From Toxoplasma gondii ME49 (lineage: Eukaryota > Apicomplexa > Conoidasida > Eucoccidiorida > Sarcocystidae): DNA of 64,000 bases. Shown here piece by piece: positions 39,401 through 46,906 of the stretch. The notes beneath the pieces are model-generated. The model saw only the letters and a program-made list of their open reading frames with translations, was not told the DNA's origin and did not search any database. Location of the stretch: assembly GCF_000006565.2 (NCBI RefSeq), contig NC_031469.1:819245-883244 (forward strand), read 5' to 3'. Both the position numbers and the translations under genes were made by a program. Position 1 is the stretch's first letter; every line of letters begins with the position of its first letter.

Positions 39401-42374
39401 CGAACTAATTGCACTTTAGATTCAAGCACATATCCATGTCTACATCCACCAGGAAATGAGATACCTCTCGCAAACGCATGGAATTCAGCGGCACAGTGAC
39501 CGCAGCAATCCCAAAGCTTCAACAGTATTGCTCGCACAGCGACAATCAGGCACTTCCTCAGCTTCCTCAGCAGCGCAAACACAGAGACGTCGTGTCCTAA
39601 GAAATATAAATGAAAGATGCTTATCTGACATGTAGGCGTGACACCTCGCAGCCGGTTTGTGATATCAGACGATTCGTCTAGCCGGCTTACTGTCTGAACG
39701 GGGAGCTGCAGCAAAGCACCACGCGCAACAAGACAATGAACTGCAATGTCAGAGAACTCGCAACAGTGCGATAAAGTCGATTCTTCCATTAGATGCCATC
39801 GGCTCCACGGCAGCTGCTTCGCATGTTACACAAGTTCTTTGCGTTGCTACCGGCACGGACCCGCATTTCCAGGATTAGCAACTCAGCAAATCGCTTTTTC
39901 CCCTGTTTCCGAATTCCTCTAGGGCGAAATTGCCCCACTGCGGCATGCGGTATGTCCCCGAAGCGTGAGCCGTACAACTGAACCTACTTGCTCCAATCTG
40001 GTAGTGACACACACGTCAACACGAGCGCAACTACAGTCCAGCGCCTCCCTCACAAAAGCATGTGAACGCCCTTCTAGTAGAGCGGCTAACTAAACAGGAG
40101 ACACCCACACCTGCCGTTGAATGTGGGGCAGATGTGAATAATGTATGCGTTCATCGAATCCCAAAATCGAAACTCACGACTTCTCTGAGAGAAAGGACAG
40201 GCCACAACACACTCAGAGCATTCCCGGTAGACGAGTTTGAAGGCGCGTTAAGTACAAGCGGAAGACGACGCGTCTCACTCCGTGGCAACCCACGGAATTG
40301 TTTTGGATCGCGCCCGCCATGTTTGCAGGGAAGTTGCATATATCTCAAAAATATTAAACCTTAGGGTAGAACCTCTCAGCAGTGGATTTATCGGCTTCGT
40401 GTATCGACACGTAGGGAAGAATTCTGTACAACAGTCAATTGAAGTTTATTGTAGCAGTTCCTCAGCGTGGGCTCTTTAAGTGAGAATATACATTCACATG
40501 GGTCGACTGTAACCGTGAGACGTCAATATTCCGACGTTTTTTGCCACTCAACTTGGTCTATAGGGTTCTGGGGCTTCACCATCGCAGCATATGTGCATGG
40601 CTTGCGACTTACGTTCCTACCGGGAGAAAGAGAACTCTCTGTCTGCTCTAATCTTCTGTCTAGTGCATAAGGTTATAGGGTGGCGGTTAGCAGGTAGGGA
40701 GAAGACAACACAAGCAATTCGTACTCTCATAGAAGTCTTTGTACGTAGCAAGCAACCTTGGATGCTCACAAAAATGTCACTATTTCCTCAAGGCTTACTT
40801 TGGGAGTGTAAGTAGACAGCAGCAGCACCCAAGTTCAGGATGACCACGAAGGCGAGCGCCGGCAGAAGATGAGTCAGCAGGCTCATCTTCCTGTACAATC
40901 AAAAACACAACAATACAGAAGACCTGCTTGTCGGAGAAGTTCATGACTGTTTGCCACGAAAGGACGCGGGCGCACCTGAACTCTGCCATGCACTTTAATA
41001 CTGTCCGGTGCCAGCCAAGAAGCGGTCACGAATACCCGTAGAGACGAATAGCCAAATGTGGTGTGTGCCCTGTGTTGAAGAGCAGTGCATTATTCGAGGG
41101 AGACAACCGTCCTCTATAGTCCGAGACGAAAGCCTTTGATTTGGTCGGCGACGACTACAGTAACTCTGTCGCCGTACGAAGTCGGTGTCTGGCCAAGCAA
41201 GTATCACATGTCATGCCGCGTCGAACAGCTCTCGCTGGAATGGCGACGGCGAGGGAAAAGAATGTCTACATTCCGAGTGGCTCAAACCCTTTCTAAAGAG
41301 AAGTGCCACGTTGCAGTCACAGTTCCCGGTCTCGTGAATTTCGCTGGAGTCTCCAGTGCTACGATGCATGGCAGCTGGAAACTCTACTTTCACAAGGCAC
41401 CCGAGGAATAACCCGTAGCCATCACCCTGTCGTCGAGGCATCCGCTAAGAATGCCCTGCAACGCCGAACAGTTCATCCCCTTTATGAGCGCATACTCCCT
41501 CCCCGAGTGTCGACAGCGAAAACAAGACTTTGGTGGCAGCTAGGAACTCAAAACGATGAATCTCCTCTGATTTTTCATGTGTTGATCAGCGGCAGGTGTG
41601 TCCAACACAGTCACCACCCTGTCACGGAAAAAGCAGTCGAACGGCCGGCCCTCGGATGTTCCAGTTGGAGTGCTGTGCAACCTGTAGGTATCCTCGTTAG
41701 AAACGGTTTGCCAGCAAAAGATGGTATATCTTGAAGAGGCAGGAGAGCTAGTTGTTCCACAGGCACAAGTACGGATTTTCCGCGTGCAATTTCAAGATTC
41801 TTGCATTTTAAGGGAAAGAGCTTAAGTCCGCATTCGAAGGAGCAGAGGTTAAAGCCGCCACCCCCACTTGTTTTTACGACGCAGTGCGTCAGGCGGTGTC
41901 AGAGCTGCTGCATAAAATTCCCGGAGGTCTTTAGAAGGCAACCCTTATTCTCTGTACGTCATTGAGGAGTATGTTGGGAGCTCACTTTTTCTTCTGCAAG
42001 CGAGGGCTGCGATAGCCATACTCGAAGAAGCCGTCTGATTTGCTTCTCGAATGTGACTGAGAGCGTTCCTGCAGCTCCATGGGGGCTTCTTGCGCGTCGA
42101 CTTGATCTTGTTCGCCATCATACATTCTTCCCGTCAACAACGCTGTTTCATCTTGTTCACCCTGCTGTCGTTCACCAGAGATGCCGCTGGCGCCGGCAGT
42201 GTACATCGCATGTCGGCCACCGTTTCCTTCGGTCCCAGCAGCCTGAACAGCGAAGCTGGACAGAGAAGAATAGAGGGAAGCCGCCGCAAGGAAGGTGCTG
42301 GCAAGGCACAGAAATAGCAGGTGTCGGGTGTTGGCGCGGCGCGAAAGCCCGAAGAATGAAGTGGGATGCTGCAT
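460..42374 (-). CDS. Giant microexon gene: secreted/membrane protein built from about 150 exons, most of 3 nt (joined feature; parts listed below)
   Basis: What is seen: about 129 minus-strand units of acceptor (CAG, TAG, rarely AAG), three bases, donor (GTAAG most often, then GTGAG, GTACG, GTATG, GTAGG), all on one strand from 39,693 down to 674. No equivalent was noticed on the plus strand or right of 42.4 kb. None of the 129 triplets is a stop; a uniform-base estimate expects about six. Both other frames of the concatenated triplets hit stops within the first tens of codons. Introns between accepted units are rarely under 100 nt. The inferred chain has a signal peptide, Pro/acidic exons, a hydrophobic segment and a long Ala/Leu-rich charged helical part, about 330-350 residues in all. 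Inference: an exported or vacuole-membrane protein of dense-granule type. Alternatives are a dispersed 11-bp DNA motif or recursive-splicing ratchet sites, but neither explains the absent stops or the frame agreement. Some exons are surely missed or wrong. Confidence 0.7.
674..3017 (-). CDS. Microexon block: C-terminal segment
   Basis: In order: 3015 A (GTATG, acceptor CTGTTTTCAG), 2888 A (TAG, GTACG), 2719 E (GTAGG), 2247-2258 LTGE (12 nt, acceptor TGTGTGCAG, donor GTAAGG), 1990 Q, 1519 V, 1101 V, 885 L (GTACG), 674 R. These are the last canonical units before the window edge, so the protein either ends soon after or continues outside the window. Confidence 0.58.
3371..6213 (-). CDS. Microexon block: hydrophobic/basic helical segment
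   Basis: In order: 6208-6213 AV (6 nt, acceptor GAACTTCAG, donor GTGAG), 5748 P, 5401 L (TAG), 5204 L, 5068 K, 4963 R, 4766 V, 4562 A (GTACG), 4353 D, 4088 N, 3956 L, 3820 A (GTACG), 3695 K, 3579 L, 3371 A (AAG). The 4088 unit has an exceptional pyrimidine tract (CCTCTTTTTCTTCAG). A 14-nt exon-like unit at 6281-6294 would break the frame and is treated under findings. Confidence 0.6.
6397..10506 (-). CDS. Microexon block: Ala/Arg-rich then mixed segment
   Basis: In order: 10504 A (TAG), 10177 A, 10033 A, 9916 R (TAG), 9752 L, 9099 R (TAG), 8917 V, 8567-8575 SIA (9 nt, CAG and GTAAGT), 8257 P, 8127 N, 7947 V, 7500 A (TAG), 7116 S, 6983 L (TAG), 6642 R, 6397 D. A possible Met unit at 9623 (AAG, GTGAG) is not counted. 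The unit at 7116 gives the only Ser among all single-codon exons, where random triplets would give about twelve. Confidence 0.6.
11064..13881 (-). CDS. Microexon block: charged helical segment
   Basis: In order: 13879 P, 13626-13634 EAQ (9 nt, acceptor CAATCTACAG, donor GTGAGC), 13247 L, 13058 K (TAG), 12928 D, 12718 Y, 12549 R, 12396 L, 12254 A, 12121 A, 12015 G, 11696 L, 11477 A, 11328 T, 11197 R, 11064 L. The 11477 unit has a long pyrimidine run (ACTTCTTTTCAG) and a GTAAG donor. A possible 30-nt exon at 13981-14010 is in frame but relies on an AAG acceptor and is not counted. Confidence 0.62.
14325..17989 (-). CDS. Microexon block: Ala/Leu-rich then acidic segment
   Basis: In order: 17987 A, 17803 E, 17618 L (AAG), 17482 L, 17097 G, 16715 A (TAG), 16490 L, 15985 L, 15884 V, 15686 A (TAG, GTATG), 15547 A, 15358 A, 15231 K, 14874 E, 14727 D, 14609 E (TAG), 14453-14461 MER (9 nt, acceptor CTCCTCGCAG, donor GTAAG), 14325 L. 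The 15884 and 15985 units leave the shortest accepted intron, 98 nt. An alternative Ala unit at 14500 with a GTAAT donor conflicts with MER on spacing. Confidence 0.6.
18236..21925 (-). CDS. Microexon block: amphipathic helix segment
   Basis: Sixteen single-codon exons in order: 21923 T, 21707 Q, 21525 L (AAG), 21403 A, 21264 E, 21072 V (AAG), 20799 V, 20603 H, 20435 R, 20230 L, 20020 T, 19909 A, 18850 V, 18616 A (or Lys-Ala through an upstream CAG), 18469 L, 18236 K. The 917-1,056 nt gap between 19909 and 18850 has no canonical unit except a possible 27-nt exon at 18965-18991, which is not counted. A unit at 18436 was rejected because it would leave an intron of about 30 nt. Confidence 0.6.
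22059..24048 (-). CDS. Microexon block: Ala/Glu/Lys helical segment
   Basis: Eleven single-codon exons in order: 24046 A, 23899 E, 23615 A, 23499 A, 23371 A, 23194 D, 23013 E, 22821 K, 22631 K (GTAAA donor), 22398 K, 22059 L. The 23499 unit has adjacent AAG and CAG acceptors six bases apart in total, so it may read Ala or Lys-Ala. A further unit at 22965 lies only 45 nt from 23013 and was rejected on spacing. The peptide is strongly helix-favouring and probably starts a coiled coil. Confidence 0.62.
24457..25949 (-). CDS. Microexon block: basic segment after the membrane span
   Basis: In order: 25947 M, 25680 K, 25543-25557 SCESQ (15 nt), 25341 I, 25106 K, 24873 R, 24617 D, 24457-24468 LKEK (12 nt, acceptor TTTTCTTTCAG, donor GTACG). 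The SCESQ exon has tandem CAGCAG acceptors, so an 18-nt form adding one Gln is equally possible. The triplet at 25341 uses TAG. A Lys/Arg-rich stretch directly after a hydrophobic span would fit the positive-inside rule if the C-terminal part faces the cytosolic side. That orientation is inference. Confidence 0.6.
26341..30094 (-). CDS. Microexon block: end of the hydrophobic segment and polar turn
   Basis: Fourteen single-codon exons in order: 30092 L, 29755 M, 29216 L, 29073 A (AAG acceptor), 28796 G, 28543 A, 28348 L, 28214 I, 28007 G, 27770 R, 27453 H, 27310 I, 26579 T, 26341 A. Donors are GTAAG except GTGAG at 28796 and 27310. Acceptors at 29755 and 28007 are TAG. Residues up to 28007 finish the hydrophobic stretch. 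Arg-His then marks the likely membrane boundary. The 26341 unit has a textbook acceptor (TTTTCAG) and GTAAG donor. Confidence 0.62.
30737..34826 (-). CDS. Microexon block: hydrophobic membrane-like segment
   Basis: In translation order (position of the left base and residue): 34824 L, 34083 F, 33872-33886 IGIVA (15 nt, AAG acceptor), 33727 L, 33296 I, 33075 V, 32751 P, 32606 L, 31868 L, 31684 F, 31234 L, 30942 T, 30737 T. With the next block this makes about 25 consecutive hydrophobic residues followed by Gly-Arg-His, a typical single membrane span. That hydrophobic exons cluster here, one codon at a time over 4 kb, is hard to explain if the triplets were not coding. Tentative extra exons at 34240-34269, 32033-32044 and 30368-30376 would be in frame, but the last two would interrupt the span, so they are not included. 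Confidence 0.62.
34993..35007 (-). CDS. 15-nt microexon KLKET
   Basis: On the minus strand CACATCTCCAG is followed by 15 bases and the donor GTAAGT. The exon reads Lys-Leu-Lys-Glu-Thr in phase 0. It lies between the VAPTP array and the first single-codon exon of the membrane segment, and would supply a basic residue cluster just before it. Two further candidates to the right, 4 nt near 35,474 (acceptor CAG, weak GTAAA donor) and 32 nt near 35,242-35,273, only keep frame if both are used, and are left out. Confidence 0.55.
35767..37200. repeat. 381-bp tandem repeat, about 3.8 near-identical copies
   Basis: The unit recurs at a 381-bp period, anchored by the string cgtcagtctctcacactggc at the start of each copy. 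Copies differ by only a few bases, for example one A/G change in copy 2 and a T/C change in copy 4. Identity breaks near 37,200, but diverged homology continues to about 37,370, and a few related bases precede copy 1. Open frames on both strands repeat in every copy, but they share no protein family I recognise and each is closed by a stop. The likely functional content is the intron plus the 15-nt exon. I do not recognise it as one of the known Toxoplasma satellites. Confidence 0.9.
35831..37367 (-). CDS. Five tandemly duplicated 15-nt microexons: EEAAD then VAPTP four times
   Basis: Copies of a 15-nt exon flanked by CAG and GTAAG lie at 36974-36988, 36593-36607, 36212-36226 and 35831-35845, each reading Val-Ala-Pro-Thr-Pro. 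They are exactly 381 bp apart because each sits inside one unit of the tandem repeat. A fifth, diverged unit to the right carries a 15-nt exon at 37353-37367 (CAG, then Glu-Glu-Ala-Ala-Asp, then GTACG), within 2 bp of where the period predicts it. The acceptor TGTGTTTCAG and donor are intact there while the codons differ. Spliced in, the array adds a Pro-Thr-rich repeat to the luminal linker. Copy number could vary between strains. Confidence 0.62.
38432..39693 (-). CDS. Microexons: Thr (39691), DAEL (38760-38771), EKVVT (38432-38446)
   Basis: Three minus-strand units precede the tandem repeat. At 39691-39693 is CAG, ACA, GTAAG, giving Thr. At 38760-38771 is a 12-nt exon between CAG and GTAAG, giving Asp-Ala-Glu-Leu. 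At 38432-38446 is a 15-nt exon preceded by the strong acceptor TTTCTTCTTCAG and followed by GTAAG, giving Glu-Lys-Val-Val-Thr. All keep phase 0 and contain no stop. The peptide continues the acidic linker of exon 1. The stretch 37.7-38.4 kb, which is AT-richer, has donor-like sites (37677, 37925) but no acceptable open exon. Confidence 0.6.
40178..40184 (-). CDS. 7-nt microexon that restores the frame
   Basis: On the minus strand a pyrimidine-rich run ends in TCTCTCAG, followed by AGAAGTC and the donor GTGAG. Exon 1 leaves two bases of a codon (AA). These seven bases complete it as AAA and add GAA and GTC, giving Lys-Glu-Val and phase 0. Every later microexon accepted here is a multiple of three and is open in phase 0, so this exon is the needed adapter. 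A 5-nt version using the AGAG acceptor would leave the wrong frame. Other small exons between 40.2 and 42.0 kb cannot be excluded. Confidence 0.6.
41986..42374 (-). CDS. First coding exon of the microexon gene: signal peptide and acidic linker
   Basis: The exon opens at an ATG in a GCCGCC-type context and runs 129 codons plus two bases, ending at a GTGAGC donor (AAAAA before GT), so it leaves in phase 2. Reading on past the donor gives an immediate TGA. Residues 1-18 are a basic n-region. Residues 19-45 are a strong hydrophobic core containing LLFLCLASTFLAAASL, with a plausible cleavage after AVQA. The remainder is polar, acidic and probably disordered, ending in a basic RLQKKK tail. The composition fits an apicomplexan secretory protein. 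It is the only normal-sized exon of the gene. The next exon leftward is the 7-nt one at 40178, about 1.8 kb away. Read alone it would pass as a 130-residue hypothetical ORF. Confidence 0.72.
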
Positions 42375-45300
42375 GGCGGCGAATTGTCCCGAAAGAGAGA
42401 AGCGGCAGCAGATGCGGACACTGTGTTGTAGAAGGGAGTTCCGAGGACGGAAAATGCAAAAGAAGGCGAGGATATAAGTGCCAAAGCAGGGGCAGTAGAT
42501 CTTGGCGAGAAATGGAAGGAGAAATTGCGCTGGAACGGCCAGGGGCAGTTAAGGTGTTGCATGTGACGGCCTCTCGATAGCACGCGTGGGTCGGGCTGGA
42601 GGATAGGAGACAACGAACGTGGAGTCGGATTGATGCGTCAATCGTCAGTCAAGACAAGAATGTGGAAATGACCCCAAAGAACTTTGGAAGATAGCCGGTG
42701 GTGAAGTCTGACCCAAAAGGTTGCACAAACTAGTCGAGGGAACAGCGATGTGTTGAAGCTGGGGCACCGTCACAAAAGACCCTCGACGAATGGGCTGCCG
42801 CATGGGGAAAGCTGCTGCTGGACGGTTCGCAGGCGGTACACTGCGACAGCAGTGGCAATCAGTTTATGCTTGTTGGTGTTTTAAGGCAATATACTCAGAG
42901 CGATGGGGCTACGTTTTCTTCCTGAGAAAGGAACATGTGAACTGTGCAAGCGTCTTGAGGTGGTTGCATTCCACAAGGATCGAGAAACTCCCCCGGCAGG
43001 ACCCCGAAATGAGGCGGTCTCTGAGGGTGAGTCCATCGACCCGTTGACCCTTTGACACTTCAACCGTACTGATGTCCCGCTGAGCGAGTCAAAATACCCG
43101 CAAGAAAAACCACGTGCTGCGCGAACAACAGCAGGAAACGTTATTAGTCCATAACATGTGGAAAGCGTCTGAAGTGGCCGCCGTTTTGACCTGCAGAACT
43201 AGTGGGTATTTTTATTCTTGCGGAATGTGCGAAGCCGTCGGCGGTGAGGCGCGGGGACACCTAGGCTCATCAGAGGCGCCGTTCTTACAGTAAAGCAAGG
43301 CGACAGCCTAGCCCGGCCCCTAAATCGGGTATTTTCGCGATTGACGCGAAAAAGAAGTACCGCTACTGCGTGAACTTGCATACTTGCGTGATCTAGCGTG
43401 AACGTGTCCTATTCGAAGCAACGCACTCGTGCAGCAGCGGCCACCGAGCGGACGGCACAACAAACGGCTGCAAGGTCTCTTCGAGTTTGTGAGTCACTGA
43501 GCAAAAGACAGCGCCAAATATGAATGCACGTAGAGGAAAAGTGTATGGGGTGTATGTGCCCTGCTACCCTCTTTCCAAACATATTCCCTTGAGACAGCCA
43601 GCTCGGGGGGAACAGCTGATCACAGGAATGGTCCCATTTGGCCGCAGCCCAAACGTGCGGTCCACTCCGCGTTCCACAACCTTAATGGCTCCCGGCAATC
43701 AAAAGACGTTCCCTTTCTCTACAGTCCTATTACATAGGCCACATCAAGGTCCCTGGTACCGTACCGAATGCCGTACTTCTTCCGGTTCGTCGGATCCACA
43801 TGAGACTCGGGAAGCAGGTTCCGCACCTGTCAGACCGCTCGGCGACTCTGGATTGTCTCTCCTGTTATTTCCAGTCGTTTTGAAGCTTTCCATGGAAGAT
43901 GCGACATCAAAGGTGAATGTACATATGCTCCGTTGGGGGACTGCAACATTCAAGCACCTGGTCGTAACATGCTCACAGTAGACCACATGCAACCCGCGCC
44001 GTACTCAGCCTCCTACGAAGCGTGCCAAACTGCTCTTGATTTCACATATTGTATCCGCCATATGTGCTTTTGAGAAGGAGCCTCAGCTTCGAGGGACATC
44101 GGATCACTTGTCTGAATGTTTGCGTCAAGTGGGCAGGCACTTTTGTGCTAGATCCTCCCTTCTGACACGAGGGCAGCTTATAAAAAGATAGGCTGCACCA
44201 ACTATAAAATGTCATGCGATGATACTTTAAAGCTAGTAGTCAGATCGAAAAGTGTGTGCCAAATAATTCTGAATAGGGGGCGTCAGCTCCGAGGTGATTC
44301 TGCGTGTCGCTGTCATGTGCGTCCTTCACTGACAAATCCACCGCCCAGGTGGTGACATCCTTAAAAAGCCTGAGCCAAACACACGTCAGAAGCATGACAC
44401 TAAGTGTCACTTTGCCTCGCAGTGAACCACTGGTGCTTCTAGAAGCTGTCAACTATTGCTGTGATGGAATGTCGAAGTTCCAGGCGCCGCCGCTGAGGCA
44501 CACTCAACGAGCGTGTGAACCAAAATGCGTTTTTTCGTGTTGAAGGTGCCTCGGCTAACTTCACTTTGCAAGATGCACACCCATTCAGTGAAAACGGGCA
44601 CAGAATCTCTTGCTTCGCTGCGTGGTTCAAGGTGCGTCATCTGCCCTACGAATCGTGCGCACACTGTGATACACAGAGACAAAACGGTAAACAGTTTTAT
44701 CAAATGAAAACGAAACGCGGCACAGTTCTTCCTTGTGGTGGCGATGGGTTTACTTATTGCAAGATGGACCCAGCAGTGCAGCGCACCTTCATCTGCGCCC
44801 TCGTACAGGTTGTGACGTTCACTTTTTGTGTCAGACCCTGTGACCTTGCGCCTCCGAATTTCTGCAGGCTGCAAGAAGTCAAAAAAAAGAAAAGACAGAC
44901 CACCAGTTCTCGCTGAATAGGAAATAATGAAACGCAAATCCAAGGATGGCCACTAACAGTGGAAGGTGCACGCAAACCGCGATGATGTGCTGAGGACGAC
45001 GCCATGTAGGTCAGTACTTAGAACAGCTTACGTGAGGTCCTCAAACGACACCTCCATCGGGCACACGTCAATGATTTACACGTTCTTCGTACAAATTGAT
45101 TTGGGTGTTTACTTTTCTCATCCTTCCCAGCTTGCTAAGGCTACTTGTGCAGGGGTTGAGCGTAAAGACGTATCTCCAGTGCACTGTACTTGTTGTCATG
45201 GACTACGGATATTCCGAGAATCCCTAGTGCCTCCACCATACAATCGCAATCAATAAGGTGGTTGAATTCGGCCGCAAATATTACAGAGCACATTGAGCTG

Positions 45301-46906
45301 ACATGTTTCAAAGTACAATTCCCTGCAGGGGTCCGTCTATCATGATATTGCTCCAGACATGACGTCTTCGATCCCTGCGTTGGCGGATCCCACGAAGCCC
45401 CCCCACCTCGAGGATGTGAGAAGGGGTCGCAAAAACGAATGTAGGAGTGTCAATGGGTACAGCTAGTATATTTTTCTGATATATATAAAGGAACTAAAGA
45501 AGGCAGCGAGGAACGATTACATAGACGAATACAGAGGAGACTTCTACACGGTGTATTGTCGTACAGAGGGTCGCACTGCGGCAGTCAGCAAGAGACCGCC
45601 CTGTTACAAAGCTGCCAGTAAAATCCGATAACCTTGTACCTGCCGAAAGTTTAATTTTGTAGGGGGGCCAAAATAAGTGGGAACCAGACAGGGATCAAGC
45701 GTAAACTGTATCGCTCTTCGAGGGAACTGCTCCACAGCACCGTCTCCTAGAGGCAAGCCCGCTTTCCGACAAAGGCGGTTGCGACTTTAGAAACTCGCTC
45801 TCTTTTCTCGCATAGTCGTACTGGTGTTTGCTCCCCACAATGAAAACGGAATTAAGATAAAATCAAAAACATACACGGGGTTAATACATGGCGTACCACA
45901 CCCCTGCTTGCCATTGAAAGAGCAAACAGACAAAACTACAACTACTTGGCGGACCTCAGAAAGTCACTTCATAGGAAAGGGAGACTTTACTGTTCTGGTA
46001 ATAGGCTATGGCATGCTGCATTTGTCACCGTGTGTACACACTACAGATTTCTTACATGCACAGGAATGAAGGACGGGTACGGGTGTGCTGACATGCGATT
46101 GACGCTCGCGCATGCACTTGGTTTGTGCGGCGTCTCTCTCTGACTCGCAGAACATCACACTAATTTCGGTCGCTTTTTCCATTTATGACCCTGGTGTTTT
46201 CTTAACTCATGACACCATTTTGACTTCGTGCTCCGTCTCTGCGATTGCTGGCGGGTGTTTTCTTCGACGGTTTTTCTCCTTACACATCTCGTACTTTTCT
46301 TTGGTTTGGTACTGGTGGTACTCGCCCTGCAAATAGACGAGTTCACATTCTCCTGGGGCGCGCGTTGTCAGGTGATGATTTGTTTTATCGAAAATCTGGC
46401 GCCGTCTCACTTCCACCCTGCGACTGATAGACTGCAGTTTCCTTCTGCGGTGCGCGTCCTTCCTAGACACCTGGTGGCCGAAGCGTCGGTCTCGCACTTT
46501 TCAGGAGTTCTGCACATTTCAGAGGCGCCACGAGACTTTCTTTCGTGAAACACGTGTGAGTATCACTAAACTTTATCTGCGTAGTAGATCCCCATAAAGG
46601 GGTTGTTCGGTGGATCACCTGTGCGACCTCGTTGTAGAAGGCATTCCTGGTGTCGATTCGAGCCCGTTTATCATCGTTTCCGCCTACACCCCGCTTTTCT
46701 TGTTAGTGCCTAAAGTATATCATGCCTGAAAATCAATCTGCGGGACTCTCTTCTGTATTGTGTCGGAAAAGGCAAACTTTTCTTTTTGCCATCGCTACCT
46801 CGGCTGTCGTCGAGTCTCCGGTTCGGGGAGCCAACACAGGAATCCTGTTGGTGGCTTCATAAAAAGCATTGGTGTCCAGCACTCTCTACCTTTTCAGATT
46901 TCCAGA
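42375..46906. other. Intergenic region between the divergent microexon gene and RAB5IF-like gene
   Basis: This 4.5 kb separates two genes reading away from each other and should hold both promoters and 5' untranslated exons. ORFs of up to about 165 codons occur on both strands (for example 43520-43981 plus and 44449-44943 minus) but show no family resemblance, compositional bias or matching splice structure. Pyrimidine-rich tracts precede 46907. No canonical 3-nt microexon unit was seen here. Confidence 0.5.

Noticed and set aside
674..39693. The 11-bp motif as a CRISPR, transposon end or protein-binding array
   Set aside because: Spacers vary widely, the motif is non-palindromic and has three free bases that never form a stop, and it matches splice consensus on both sides.
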